This document shows, piece by piece, positions 35,355 through 45,777 of a DNA stretch of 64,000 bases (within the stretch, counting starts at the first letter, position 1; every line of letters begins with the position of its first letter). The notes beneath the pieces were generated by a model, which worked only from the letters and a program-made list of their open reading frames with translations, had not been told where the DNA came from and searched no databases. Source of the stretch: Apodospora peruviana. Taxonomy: Eukaryota > Ascomycota > Sordariomycetes > Sordariales > Lasiosphaeriaceae. The stretch lies in NCBI GenBank assembly GCA_033439685.1, contig JAUEDM010000004.1:3782001-3846000 (forward strand), read 5' to 3'. A program made the translations under genes and the position numbers.

Positions 35355-36388
35355 GAAAATACATCAGTGACTGAGCCTGTAAATACAAAAGAAGACCTCC
35401 TTGCCTTCGATGGAGGGGATTTCAACCTGCCGACTCCAGTTCTAGCTTCCTTGCTAGATTGTACATTGATAATCTTCCCGCATTCATCAGCCAGCTCAGG
35501 ATCCTTCTCGTTAGCCGTGCAGCTGGGGGATCAATACCCTGGAAGACAGAGGAAAAGTCCCGTCGAGTCCGAATATCTGCTCTCTCCCATCTTCGAGTCA
35601 ATGGTGGAGCCAAACACCATATGACTAGGTGTTCGACAGTCTCACGGCCTTCACCGCACTCGCAAAAAGGTGTTACAATTGTTGGGACACCCCGTTTGGA
35701 CAGGAATAACTAACATTAATAGACCGAAGTCTGAGCTTCGATTTCCGCTGGATCATGGTCGACATGGTGACTGTTGGGGGGAGGTAGCCACTGCTCCTCG
35801 GGGCAAGGGCAGCAGCCGTTGTGTACTGTGCTTGGATTGTCGGTTGCTTTTGGGTTGCTTTTTGTGTCAATCCATCTGGATCATCGCCAACGAGCATGAT
35901 GGGGTCTTTTCTATCTAAATTTGAGGTTGTTATCTCGCATTTCTCCCCCAGCGATTCCCAGACTTGAGTTCCTCTCAAGTCTACCTGACGACCTGTGTTG
36001 TTCGGTGTGTATCGTGGACATGTATCTGGACATGTTGAAGTTCCGATCTTGGAAGAAATAGATGAAGTGGATGTTATGAAACCTCACTTGTACAAATTGA
36101 TAACTGAGTAGTCACTTCCCTCAACTTGGTGGAAACTGCCGACACAGCAGGAATGCACCAGAGAAGACCACTCTATTACTGAGGCAGCCGCGGGCCCTGA
36201 AAGAGCTAACTCAGCAGGAGCCGTCCGAGCGGAGAAGGAAGCAGGTACAAGAGCTCCGATGCTGGGTCGATCCACCAGTCTTTCCTCGCGGGTTAATCAC
36301 GACCAGAATCCCGCGGATTTCCGGTTGGGCCGGCTCTTCTATCGGTTTCTGTCGGACCCGATGAATCTCGCCACCAGAATGATCGAAA
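35355..36388. other. Intergenic, no supported gene
   Basis: About 1 kb. A minus-strand frame near 35673-35978 has coding-like stretches but no ATG start, no family match and no clear splice sites. Confidence 0.4.
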
Positions 36389-36687
36389 TCAGTGAGGCAT
36401 TTTCCACCTCAGGCTGTCAAACTCGACGCCGTTTGTGACAGTACAAATGGTGTTGTTGTCGGTAGGCGTGGGACCGTAGCACTCGATTTCGCGGGACGGA
36501 TTGGAGAAAGTCCAGTTGGCCGGAGAAACGGTCTGCGGGTCTTTTTGACGACATGGTTAGCTGAGAACACGGAAAACTACGAGAGGGCCCTGGATGAGCA
36601 GGTCTTACTACGCGTCCCAATGCCCAGGCACTGAACAATGAACAAGAGCAAGGCAGAAGCCAAGCTGGAGACAAGTTTGCCTTTCAT
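36389..36687 (-). CDS. Small secreted protein, 76 residues, two exons
   Basis: Exon 1 is 36687-36609 and exon 2 is 36540-36389. The intron (36541-36608, 68 nt) has donor GTAAGA, branch site AGCTAACC and acceptor AAAAG. Exons sum to 231 nt, giving 76 residues. The first 22 residues form a clear signal peptide (MKGKLVSSLASALLLFIVQC). The mature part, about 53 residues, holds two cysteines (EIECYG and TICTV) that could form one disulphide, and two N-glycosylation sequons (NWT, NNT). It ends LRWKMPH. A TATA-like run lies about 100 bp upstream of the start. The size and features are those of candidate secreted effectors, but no homologue is recognised. A different acceptor 8 nt downstream (CCCGCAG) would put exon 2 in a frame with much poorer composition, which is why this model was chosen. 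Confidence 0.6.
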
Positions 36688-36782
36688 ATCGACGGTATTT
36701 CGGTTAAGTGGAAGGTGCTATGCGCGAACCGTCTTAGGTTTAAGATGTGAGAGCCACCGCTCGTGTTGGGGAGAGTTAAAGA

Positions 36783-36795
36783 AATATATATATAT
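36783..36795 (-). promoter_or_regulatory. TATA-like element of the 76-residue secreted-protein gene
   Basis: An alternating AT run (AATATATATATAT) lies 96-108 bp upstream of the ATG at 36687, a normal distance for a fungal TATA element plus leader. Confidence 0.5.
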
Positions 36796-37653
36796 GGCAG
36801 TTTGGAGTGAATGGAAAGACCGAAGAGAAGGCAGAGCCGTGTCTTATACAGGAATGATTCCAGACTGGTTCCACCTGCTTCCGCAGTTTTGGCAGTTTTG
36901 CGCCGGGCGTTGCCCAACGCTTCCACGCTTACGAGAATGACATACAGACGGAAGAAATTCCCTAACAATGGAAATTAAAGTAGCTGACGGTGATGCAGGA
37001 GATGGAAGGTGGATCACTGGTTGAGTGTTGGGTCCCCGTCCAAGTCACATGTCCTCGCTGCCGTCCGCTCTTTCCATAAATCAGTCTCCCACAGACCTGC
37101 TGTCCGAATTCGGGATTAATACACAATCTGGCCACCTCCGGCTATTAAGACGTCTAGTGGATACACTGTCGCGAAGAATGGGCCAGAATCCGAAAGACAC
37201 GACTCACGAGACGCGTTCCAACGTGGACTGTCCGACCAGACTAAGAATCATATTGACAGCTCCACCAAATAGTTATCCAATGTAAACGTGATGAAGTCTT
37301 ACTTATTACCTTTGCATCACCTGCCAGGTAGGACAGGTATCTTAGGTTTCTCCACATAATCGCGTGTCCCTTGCGGCTTCGCCCTCTCGAATTTCCATGA
37401 TCCCGTGCCTCGAGGTTTGGGTGAAAACGGCATGTCTGCATGCCTATTTTCTCATGCGTGATAACTCTTGCCAAGTGACACGCCATATGACAAGAACTGG
37501 CAATTCTTTGTGAATGAATTTCCACATTCTAGATCAACCCTGGAACAAGTCCCAGTGCAGCTTATACCGCGAGACCTATCCTCAAGCATCTATCCTTGCG
37601 TGTCTGGTTCTGATTAACGTTTACCACGCAAGACACGGACAAACAAAGAAAGT
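36796..37653. other. Intergenic, no gene recognised
   Basis: Upstream regions of two divergent accessory genes; only short frames without coding character. Confidence 0.45.
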
Positions 37654-38686
37654 ATGCAGCCGCCTTCAGGAAATACCGCGCCGCCACAAGGCCGCTGGCC
37701 TTTGAAGTCGGTCAACGATCGCAGCATAAACGAGCAAATTCGGCTCTTTCGCCTCTTCAACAAGTGCCTCTCGGCAGATCTTCAGATTCCCATCTTTGGC
37801 AGAAACGCCATGCAGGAGTCTCTTTACCAGCAACTCCTGCAAGAGGTCGAGACAAAATCCACTTTGATCAGCGAGGCCGTCCTCAACGAATACAATAGCA
37901 AACAAGAGCGCTTCTCCTGCAGCGCCCACAAGTGGCATCTGGACAGACTCTTCATTATGGATCGATTCCCCGGCACGACGGTGAAAGACCATTCCGAGCT
38001 GGAAATCAACCTGCCTTCTGAAGCAGATCTCTTCAACCTGGCGCCGTTTTCCAAAGAGTACGACTATTTCTACATGAATTTCCGCCGAAGTATGGACTGC
38101 CTGTTCCCGAGTGCCTTTCCCAAACTGCCTAACAATGAAGCTGGTCCAGCTGCCGATCCTAGCACACGCGCGGGCAGCGTCCCAGCTCCGACACCAGCCA
38201 ACCCTGGCACAGCTCCGTCGACATCGACCATGCCAGCTTCACCGTCACGAGCACAGACCGAGTCGGCTTCTACTCTGCCGTCGGGTTCTGGCTCTATGCC
38301 TGAAAACCTTGACGGCCAGCCACCCGTTAAGAAGGCCAGAAAGGCACTGCCTACCTCGAGGCCCGCTCACTACAACCACAGCGTAGAACGACCTGTGAGG
38401 AAGCGAGGTACGACGTCGACGCGAGGAACGCGAATACACACCGCCCGATTTTGCGTCCCCGAAGGGGAATAAGTCGCGGGTTGAGTCCACGCAGCCGAAC
38501 AGCGGTCCCAGCACTTCTAGCGCCGACCCTGATGTTGCTCCGGACACGAACACGGGCGGCAATTCCGATACTATTCTGACCGCTGATCACAATACTGGTC
38601 CTACTATGGGTCATTTCAATCTTCCGACCACTCGAGATCCGGACACCCAAGCCAATCAAGCTCCGGCCTCCGATTCCGAGGAGTAA
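37654..38686 (+). pseudogene. Unrecognised fungal protein with one frameshift
   Basis: From the ATG at 37654 a frame runs 272 codons to 38472. A second frame takes over near 38405-38420: REEREYTPPDFASPKG, then NKSRVESTQPNSGPSTSS, ending at TAA 38684-38686 with APASDSEE. Both halves have the same Ser/Pro/Thr-rich composition, so the original protein had about 343 residues. The N-terminal ~150 residues look folded and helical (NEQIRLFRLFNKCLSADLQ, EVETKSTLISEAVLNEY, HKWHLDRLFIMDRFPG). The remainder is disordered with a basic patch (KKARKALPTSRP). No known family is recognised. The switch needs a one-base change; no intron restores the second frame. A sequencing error could mimic this. Confidence 0.55.
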
Positions 38687-39060
38687 TAATGCAGGAGTGG
38701 CGTGACATCCAGAAGCGGGAGAGGGCCATCGAGCTTATGCTTGGGAATAACATGTTACCTGGGAGAGGAAAAAGCATGGGTCTGTGTAGCAACAAGTCGT
38801 TGGGGGTTAACAAGACGCCGTTTAGCTGCCTTAATATGTACTAGCCACCGAGAGAACGTTCAGTACACTGTTAGGTACGTAATCATTATACCTCCATTTA
38901 CAGAGTCTCCATTTACAGAGTAAAAAAAGACATACCACGTTGAGCGCCCAGCCCCGAGATTCCGACCCTTTCTAAAGAGTCCTATACGACATGACACCAC
39001 CAACAACTCTCATTCCTAGATCCATCACCATAATGTCCCAGCTGGCCGCGATACACTCAC
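38687..39060. other. Intergenic, no gene recognised
   Basis: About 370 bp between converging genes. It contains a short direct duplication, TCCATTTACAGAGT, near 38893-38921. Confidence 0.45.
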
Positions 39061-39713
39061 TTACTGCCAAACCGTCGGTCTTATTCGCGTAACCGACGTC
39101 GTTTCTGTCAGAGTAACAGTTCGGTGTGCACTCGGCGTGTCCCGGTAGTTATACTTGCACGACGCTGGGACCAAGTTAGTTCCCGCCGGCGGACAGGATT
39201 CGCATATCGTGCAGTCGGACTTGGTGACTGTCGGCGTTGATGGACAGCATTTTGTACTTGCAAGTTTCTCAGTCAGTCATTGTCTTGCCCACGCAAGTCT
39301 ATAGCCAGCCAATGACATACCTGCACGGAACTTGCTGGTTCGCGTACCATTCCACTTGCCGACATTTTCCTCCGAGACATGTGTTTTTGCATTTTGCTGT
39401 TTACAGATTAGTAGAGGGGTCTTTGCTTTATTTAGGGTTGATATCGACTTACAATATGTGTGAGTGTAGCAGCTCTCTGTCGATAAATAAGTCGAGGATA
39501 GCCTAGGATCAAAGACTTCGGTTGTGCAAAAAAGGGGCATGGGCGTTGGTGTTGGCGCAGCAGTAATAAATCCGCCAGTCAAGCTGGAGGCTGTTGATTG
39601 GCCGTTTACCAACCGGCTGTGATTTGTTAGTGTCGATACTGGGATAACGTGAGGCTGACTTGCCTGTTTATTGCCACCGGCAGGAGCCATGATAGAGCTT
39701 GTGATGATTTCAT
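39061..39713 (-). CDS. Cysteine-rich, probably secreted protein with a GC-AG intron
   Basis: Four exons: 39713-39664, 39616-39453, 39396-39321 and 39256-39061. They sum to 486 nt, giving 161 residues. Intron 1 (47 nt) has a GC donor (GCAAGT), a CACTAAC branch site and a CACAG acceptor. Introns 2 and 3 have GTAAGT and GTATGT donors with CTAAT and CTGAC branch sites. The N-terminus MKSSQALSWLLPVAINS is a plausible short signal peptide. Twelve cysteines follow, clustered in SCYTHTYSKCKNTCLGGKC, VPCSTKCC and SDCTICESCPP. The C-terminal 35 residues are Thr-rich (TVTLTETTSVT), as in stalk or O-glycosylated regions. A TATA element lies about 90 bp upstream. The family is not recognised. Phases match only with the GC donor; the nearby GT in GCAA-GT breaks the frame. 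Likely an extracellular disulphide-bonded protein. Confidence 0.65.
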
Positions 39714-39797
39714 TGTTCGAGCTATGTTCGTGTTGCTTTTTGGCTCCCTCCACGTAGAGCAGACAACCACGCAATGGCGTTCGTGCAAGGCTAAACT

Positions 39798-39809
39798 CTT
39801 TTATATAGC
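39798..39809 (-). promoter_or_regulatory. TATA element of the cysteine-rich gene
   Basis: On the minus strand the sequence reads GCTATATAAAAG, 85-96 bp upstream of the ATG at 39713. A good TATA match at the expected distance. Confidence 0.6.
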
Positions 39810-40180
39810 TACTCCAATCCTCAACATGCAAGCAGCCTCTCGGCTGATGTTCCTCCGCTTTTCCCACTTCCCAAGGTTCCCCATATTAGTAGGATTCGTA
39901 TTTCTCTAATGGCTAAACTCAGTCGGACCAATAGTTTTCACAGAACTCGATCACTATATGCAACGAAAAGACCAACAACAGTCAGAGCACCAACGAAAAC
40001 TCTGTTTTCCTCCTGGGAGGTCTAACCATGATCTAATCAACCAGAGATGCTACCCTACCCGGTTTCTGGAACCAACAACACCAGTTTCCATTCTCCAAAC
40101 CAAATCCAAAATGCATATCAAGAAATCGAACCCCGAGAAACCGAAAGAAAATAGACATGAAACTAACCCAAACCGTGCAC
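39810..40180. other. Intergenic, no gene recognised
   Basis: Upstream sequence of the cysteine-rich gene and the 3' UTR of the subtilase; nothing else seen. Confidence 0.45.
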
Positions 40181-43100
40181 TCACTGCGATGCAGGCACCT
40201 TAACAATATTAATAACCGGCGCCTCCGTCCAAACCGTCCAGTCCCCAGCGACCGTCGGATCGCCAAACGGCCGCAACGCCGCAAACCTCGGCCGATATTG
40301 AGTTCCGGCCGTCAAGTTCCCGCTCTCCAGCCCGCCCTGCCACAAGAACTCCTGCGGACCAGGATCAAGCCTAGCATACGTATGCGAGCGATAAATATTG
40401 ACTGGCGCCTCCCCAAAGCGGTTGAACATGGTCGCCGTGGCCGCGTACTTGGGCGAGCGTTCAGGCGGCCACGTCCAGTCTTGTTCGGTAAAGTCCTCCA
40501 CGAACATATCCAATCTGATAAACTTGGTGCCCCATTTTAGCTGGAAATTGATCGTCACCTGGTTCACCTCCGTTCCATTGTTCCAGACAAAAACGAAATC
40601 TGTATTTGACGACGAGGTCGTTTCGACGGGCACCGGTGTGGTGGGCCAGAGGCTGCCGACTTCTTTCTTGAGGTCAAAGGCTGCGCCCATGTACTGCGCC
40701 GCCAGCGTCTCGTTCTTGCTGCTCGTGATGACTACGCGGCCGTTGTAGAAAGGCCATTTCGTTGTGTCTGTTGGGCTAGGTGCGGCAAACTTGATGGTTG
40801 CGGTCTTGGACTCGCCTGCCGCAACCGAAAATGTGCCCGTCGGAAAAGTGATTTCCGGGGAGAGCTCAATCATCCAGTTGTTGGTGTAGTTGGCAATCAG
40901 TTCCTGGCCTTTGATGCGCGCTTCACTCGCGAGCTGCTTGTCGTGGCTGAATTCGTACGTCAGCGCGTCGGGACCGGCGTTCGTGATGACGATCTCGTGG
41001 GTGTCTTTGAAGTGGACGGTATCGTTCAGTGCCATATTGCCCCCCGAAGTGATGGAAGACTGGTAGTTGACCACCTTCACGGCATTCACGATACCCGTGC
41101 CGACCTGCATGACCGGCGCGACGGCGTTCTCCCGGTCTGGGATCGGATTCGGGTTGCGCGGGTCGTCCCAGTTCCCGTTCGACCAGTACGGTTCCATGCC
41201 CCAAGGCACTTGGTCGCCGGACCCCTTGATGCGGTTGACCACGTCCCTGGCGACGCCTGGGCCCTTGGTCGCGCGCCCGCCGTGCTTGCTGAGGTGCAGC
41301 GCGGCAACCCCGGCGATATAAGGCGTCGCCATTGACGTGCCGTTGAGTGTGTGGAACAACGGACCGTACAGCTCGACGGGACCATCTTCGCCAAAGTGCA
41401 GCTGCGTGATCACGAAGGTGGAGAAGATGTCGCCGCCGGGCGCGGCGATGTCGGGCTTCAAGGCGAGCTCGTAGGTGCCGCCCCAGCTCGTGAACAGGCT
41501 GGCGATGCCGCCGCGGGGGTTCTTGGCCGGGATGCCGACGGCGTTGTCGTTGTTGGCGTAAGTGGCGGTGACTTGGCCGCCGGCGTTGAGGACCGAGAGG
41601 ATCGCGTCGCCTGCTTCTTTCTCAATGAGGCCGTAGCCGACGCCTCCCGGGAAGAGACCTGGGCGCATCCATAGGCTTTGGAGAGGGTCGGCGTAGAAGA
41701 GCACGTAGGCTGGGTTGAGAGGGGTAAGGTTCTCGACCTTTTGCTCCATCGTGCAGCCGGCTTGACCGACGAGGAAGACGGTCTGGGTTGGGTCTGCCTC
41801 CACGGGGTCGATGGGTTTGCAGGCGTCTCCCAAGGATATGACGGGAACAGGCTTTCCGTGGATGTTGCTGTAAACATCCATCGTGTTGAGCCACGCCCAG
41901 GGTTCAACTTGATCTGGGTCTGCCGAAAGAGGCAGCGCTCCAGGGGAGATATGGCCAATCTGGGCAGTGGTGTTTTGACCATCGAGTATGAAGTTGAACG
42001 TCACAGGATCTCCTGCCTTGGTGTCGGCTTCAACACTGGCCACGCAGATAGTGCTCGGTCCACCGCACCAGTCGTTGGCGATGAATGGGCCAGAGTATCC
42101 GTCGTTTCCAGCAGACACGACCACGACAACGCCGTTCTCAACCAGACGTTCGGCCAGAAGACTGACGGGGCCGTCTGTGAATGCACCGAAGCCACCGATA
42201 CTCATGGTGATGACGTCGGCCCCATCGTCAAAGGCACGCTTCCATGCCCTGATGACAAGGTCGTCGTTCACATCATTGCCACCGCCGTAGATTTTATAAC
42301 CCAGAATATTCGCTTCAGGTGCAACTCCCGAAAACCAGTCATTCTTGCCGGCGACGATGCCAGCAATGTGGGTGCCGTGGGAAATAAACGAGGCTGGGCC
42401 CTCTGTTGGGAAGTCTGGATTCGGGTCTTCGTCCTCTCCTCCTTGAGCTGCGCTGAAGTCGTGGCCGCCGACTACTTTGAAGCCTGGGCCATAGCCTCCG
42501 CCAAGTGCGGAGTGGTTGTAGAACACACCATCATCGACGACAGCTACCTTGATCCCTTTACCAAGGACACCCTCGTTGTGAAGCTGGTCCACGCCGGTCA
42601 TCCGATGGATGGTATCGGAGTAGTTGTCCGCCTGATATGTCGCGTTACCATCCTGACGACGGGTTATGGGATGAGGAGCAGGTTCTGTTGAGCTTGAAGA
42701 GAGATGCTTCAGATTCCGAGCCCGGAGGGACGCAGAAGTAGTATCGTTGCCTGTCCCATTCCCAGAAGTTGGTGGTGAAGGGATATCCGGTAGTGGATCA
42801 GGTGGCTGCAGCTTCCTCGATGGCCATACATGCTCAACACCATCGATATTGGAGAATGTGCTAAGGGAGAGAGTCGACTGAATGACGAATCCGGGCATAA
42901 GCTTGTCTTCCCATGTTGTTACTATCACGGCGGAGGGATCCGCTTTGGCGATGGCATCTGCGACACTGTTCACGACAGATGGCTTTGCAGAATAAGTTAG
43001 CGACGCTGGTGTTGTATGGAATGTATGGAATGTAAAGCACCTACATTCTGTACCGCAATGATTATACGTTTTGCCGGTGTATCGACTGGAGATGGGTCAG

Positions 43101-43236
43101 ACGGTAGACCCGTAGGACCTGGTATGGCACCGGTTCCAGTGCCAAAGGCAGAAGAGGTGGCGTTGAGCTGTCTAACAGCGACCGATAGACCCCCTGTGCT
43201 CCATAATGATACTAAGAGAATGGATTGGAGTTTCAT
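40181..43236 (-). CDS. Secreted subtilisin-like serine protease (S8)
   Basis: Two exons, 43236-43045 and 42982-40181, with a 62-nt intron (GTAGGT donor, GCTAAC branch). They sum to 2,994 nt, giving 997 residues. Signal peptide at the N-terminus (MKLQSILLVSLWSTGGLSVA). A propeptide of about 150 residues contains an inhibitor-I9-like part (AVIVTTWEDKLMPGFVIQ). Catalytic triad: Asp in KVAVVDDGVFYNH (about 214), His in SHGTHIAGIVAG (about 266), Ser in NGTSMATPYIAG (about 612). A PA-like insertion (TVFLVGQAGCTMEQKVEN onward) separates His and Ser motifs, and a C-terminal Fn3-like region of about 350 residues follows. This is the large, multi-domain subtilase type of plant cucumisin, bacterial Vpr and many fungi. 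A proteolytic role outside the cell is expected; substrate unknown. Confidence 0.93.
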
Positions 43237-43335
43237 ACTGAAAGGACTGTAAGATAGAACAGCAAGTGTCTATCAATAAAGGACTGGATGATTTGGATAA
43301 CACCAACACACCCAGATACCATCAGGCGGACGGGT

Positions 43336-43345
43336 TCTTTATACC
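43336..43345 (-). promoter_or_regulatory. TATA-like element of the subtilase gene
   Basis: The minus strand reads TGGTATAAAG about 100 bp upstream of the ATG at 43236. Confidence 0.5.
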
Positions 43346-44139
43346 ATTTTTTGGGTGCCTCCCAAAGTTGCCATCGATATAGTTCAACCGCCACATATTG
43401 TCAGCTTCGATGGAAGAAATCCCCATTCTTGGTCGTCGAGCCTACACCAAGAGGCAAGCGACCAACCATGAGACCCAGACAGCCGGTTATACGCCCCATT
43501 CCCTCACAACCAGCATTTTGGTCGGAGGTGGCTGGCTGTCATCCCATAGTCATGTGAAGCGGCGTAGCCATCATTTGTTCCTGGATTTCCTAGACATTCG
43601 ACGTGTTGGTGTGGCACAGCTGGCATCGCATTGATATGAAGCAGATTAAGGTCCAGGGTCATGTCAGCTTCTCCGAACTCATGTTTCCGAAGTCTTTACC
43701 AATTCTCTCATACAGTCTCCGAGCTTTCCGTCTCAAATGGGCGAAAGGCAAACTTATTCGGTGTTGAACCTTTGGTAGAAGGATCCGAGTTGGGTAGCAT
43801 GCTGACATTTTTTGTCCCATGATCAGACTCATATGCACGTGGCTTAACAGCTGTGCTGCGTAAGCTACTTGACCTTACCACATTCCATGAACCTTCTGGA
43901 AGCTGACCAGAGGCTCACGTCTCGTATGGCTTCAGCACGATTAGGATAGCTTGGCGTTTGTGACGTTCAAGCAATCCTGCGGCGATCACTTTGAATCCGA
44001 GGTCTGCCTTGGGCCAACCGGACTTTACCAGAGAACCAAACGTTTGGGACAGGGGCGCAAGCAGGTCATTCAGCCCTAACTCTCTCCGACCTTTTAGTTA
44101 AATTTATTGTGTGTATGGTCAATACCAGGTCCCAACGGA
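43346..44139. other. Intergenic, no gene recognised
   Basis: Subtilase upstream region. No frame with coding character was seen on either strand. Confidence 0.45.
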
Positions 44140-44460
44140 CTAGACAGTTAAATGAGCCTCTATTTACCTGCTCTATACAATAACTTAAGCTCTCGAGCTG
44201 CAAGCTGCAGACCGACCACATCAGCCACACCGGCTACATCAACACCGTCGCAATCTCGCCCGACGGATCCCTCTGCGCGTCATTGTAGCAAGGACGGCAC
44301 CAAGATTACTCTGGGATCCTAACGAGAGCAACACCTGTATTTCCGCAACGCTAACGATACCTATGGTGTGGCGGGATGCGAGTTGAGCATAGACCAACAA
44401 TCCTTCGTGTGAGCGGCTACCTTCCATGTTAGTGGTGCATATCATTGCTATCCGGGGCCG
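44140..44460 (+). pseudogene. Relic of a RACK1 / CPC-2 (WD40 G-beta-like) gene
   Basis: The segment SSCKLQTDHISHTGYINTVA followed by ISPDGSLCAS is almost identical to an internal WD repeat of fungal RACK1 (CPC-2). After CAS a small insertion and a TAG break the frame. KDGT then reappears one frame over, followed by a diverged stretch corresponding to LWDxNES, and further on a CVSGYL-like piece where RACK1 has LCAAT. Upstream, GACAGTTAAATG and TAAGCTCTCGAGCTGC resemble the flanking DKTVK and WELSSC codons, apparently with an intron between them; this suggests a genomic, not cDNA-derived, copy. No complete gene is present here. RACK1 itself is an essential-type ribosomal scaffold normally encoded elsewhere. 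Confidence 0.7.
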
Positions 44461-44914
44461 CCGGTACCTGCGTTTCAAGCTTAAGCATAGCCTCAAGGCA
44501 CAGGTGGCCGTGGGTAGAAGTTCTGCCTGGATTTTGGTCATCTACCTAGCAAATATATAGAGAGAGCAGCCCTAACGATTATAACGCCACCATTAATTCA
44601 AGAGCCGCTCGCAATCTTTACGGAAAATAGCTCCTTGGTGTTGAACGGTTAGCCATGTCCTTGGCAGTTGAAGAGACATTCGGACGCCTACTTGACGTAG
44701 AACCAGGACTGTTACCAATTCGAATGGACTTTCGTACGGTTACTCAAGTTAACTGTTGTACTCCGAGGAATAATTTACCTGAAGGAGCAAGGGATGTCTT
44801 TTCACGCGATGCCCAAGTCCGTGATCTCGTTTTTCCGAGTCCTGATATTACCCACAGCTCAACGAGAAACTAAGCACACTTATACGGCTCTTACGCACTG
44901 CACATGTCCACCTC

Positions 44915-45620
44915 CTACAAGTCCAACACCCGCCGAGCCCACTGCTCAACAATCTCACCCTTCCGCTCAATCAACCACTCAAGCTGAGTCGAACTCCCCA
45001 ACAACCCACCATGTTTATAATACAACAAGGTTCGCTCCAACCCATCCCTAACCTCCGGATCCGCCTTCTCCTCCCCTCCAAAACATCATCCCCAAGTAAA
45101 ACGCCACAGCCTCCTCATACTCCTGATACCCAACCTCAACCCTTTTCCCCGCCACTTCGACTGCTCTCCGCACAAACTCGGCATACGGAATCGGCTCCGG
45201 CGTCGAAAAAAGTTGATACGTCGCGTACAGATGCCTTTCTCGTTCCTCAACCACCACTCTCACAGCCTCAGATTGATCCCGCAGCGTGATAAAAGAAATC
45301 TTGATCTCCGGTGGCCAGGTGGCTTTGTGGACAATTATCGGACCACCGTCATCAGCCGTTTGCTTCTGGTTCAGTACGACCTGAAGCGGGAACATGTCCA
45401 TTCGAAACGTAGGCTGCAGAATCGTGTACGGCAAGCCGCTCTCCATCAAGGCTTCTTCGACTGGTCGCTCGCACGCGTGACTGGGCAACTTGTTCAGCTG
45501 CGAGCCGAGAACCGACGATAAGATGAAGTGCTTGATTGTGCCCGGGTTGGTTCGGTTGATGGCGGCGGCAGCGTCGATTACGTCGAGTATATCGGCCCCC
45601 GCCACGTACAGCATCCTCAA
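44915..45620 (-). pseudogene. NmrA-like NAD(P)-binding protein, N-terminally truncated and frameshifted
   Basis: The frame from 45620 encodes the C-terminal two thirds of an NmrA/HSCARG-type Rossmann protein: IKHFILSSVLGSQLNKLPSH, ERPVEEALMESGLPYTILQP, RMDMFPLQVV, LRDQSEAVRVVVEE and YAEFVRRAVEVAG. The GxxGxxG dinucleotide-binding N-terminus is absent. Near 45095 coding moves to another frame (MFWRGEEKADPEVRDGLERT, LLYYKHGGLLGSS, LEWLIERKGEIVEQWARR), ending at TAG 44915-44917. Immediately upstream lies a piece of polyketide-synthase sequence, so the 5' part was replaced by rearrangement. Intact NmrA-like proteins act as redox sensors or reductases; this copy should be inactive. A related but different intact gene lies at 51.8-52.9 kb. 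Confidence 0.75.
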
Positions 45621-45639
45621 TGTCTGTCCGAGTACTTGC

Positions 45640-45772
45640 TACGCAGACCTGCCGCGCTGTGCCGACGCAAGACATAGCATGCCGTGTCCCAGAACCGACT
45701 TGACCATCGTTGAGATAGCAGGGTGCGGCCCGACTTCGAGGACCGTGGTGTGGTCGGCGATGACCTGTTGCT
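45640..45772 (-). pseudogene. Polyketide synthase acyltransferase-domain fragment
   Basis: On the minus strand a short frame reads QQVIADHTTVLEVGPHPAIS then TMVKSVLGHGMLCLASAQRG. This matches the C-terminal end of fungal PKS acyltransferase domains, where a strand LEIGPHP precedes the M/VK-x-L helix. A TAG follows and the sequence passes straight into the NmrA relic. No ketosynthase, PT or ACP sequence was found nearby. The match is short, so the call rests on the LEVGPHP motif and spacing. It is a remnant, not a gene. Confidence 0.45.
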
Positions 45773-45777
45773 TCTGT

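Noticed and set aside
35673..35978. Minus-strand frame with coding-like stretches (LTQKATQKQPTIQAQYTTAA)
   Set aside because: No ATG at its start, no family match and no usable splice sites; not enough to call a gene.
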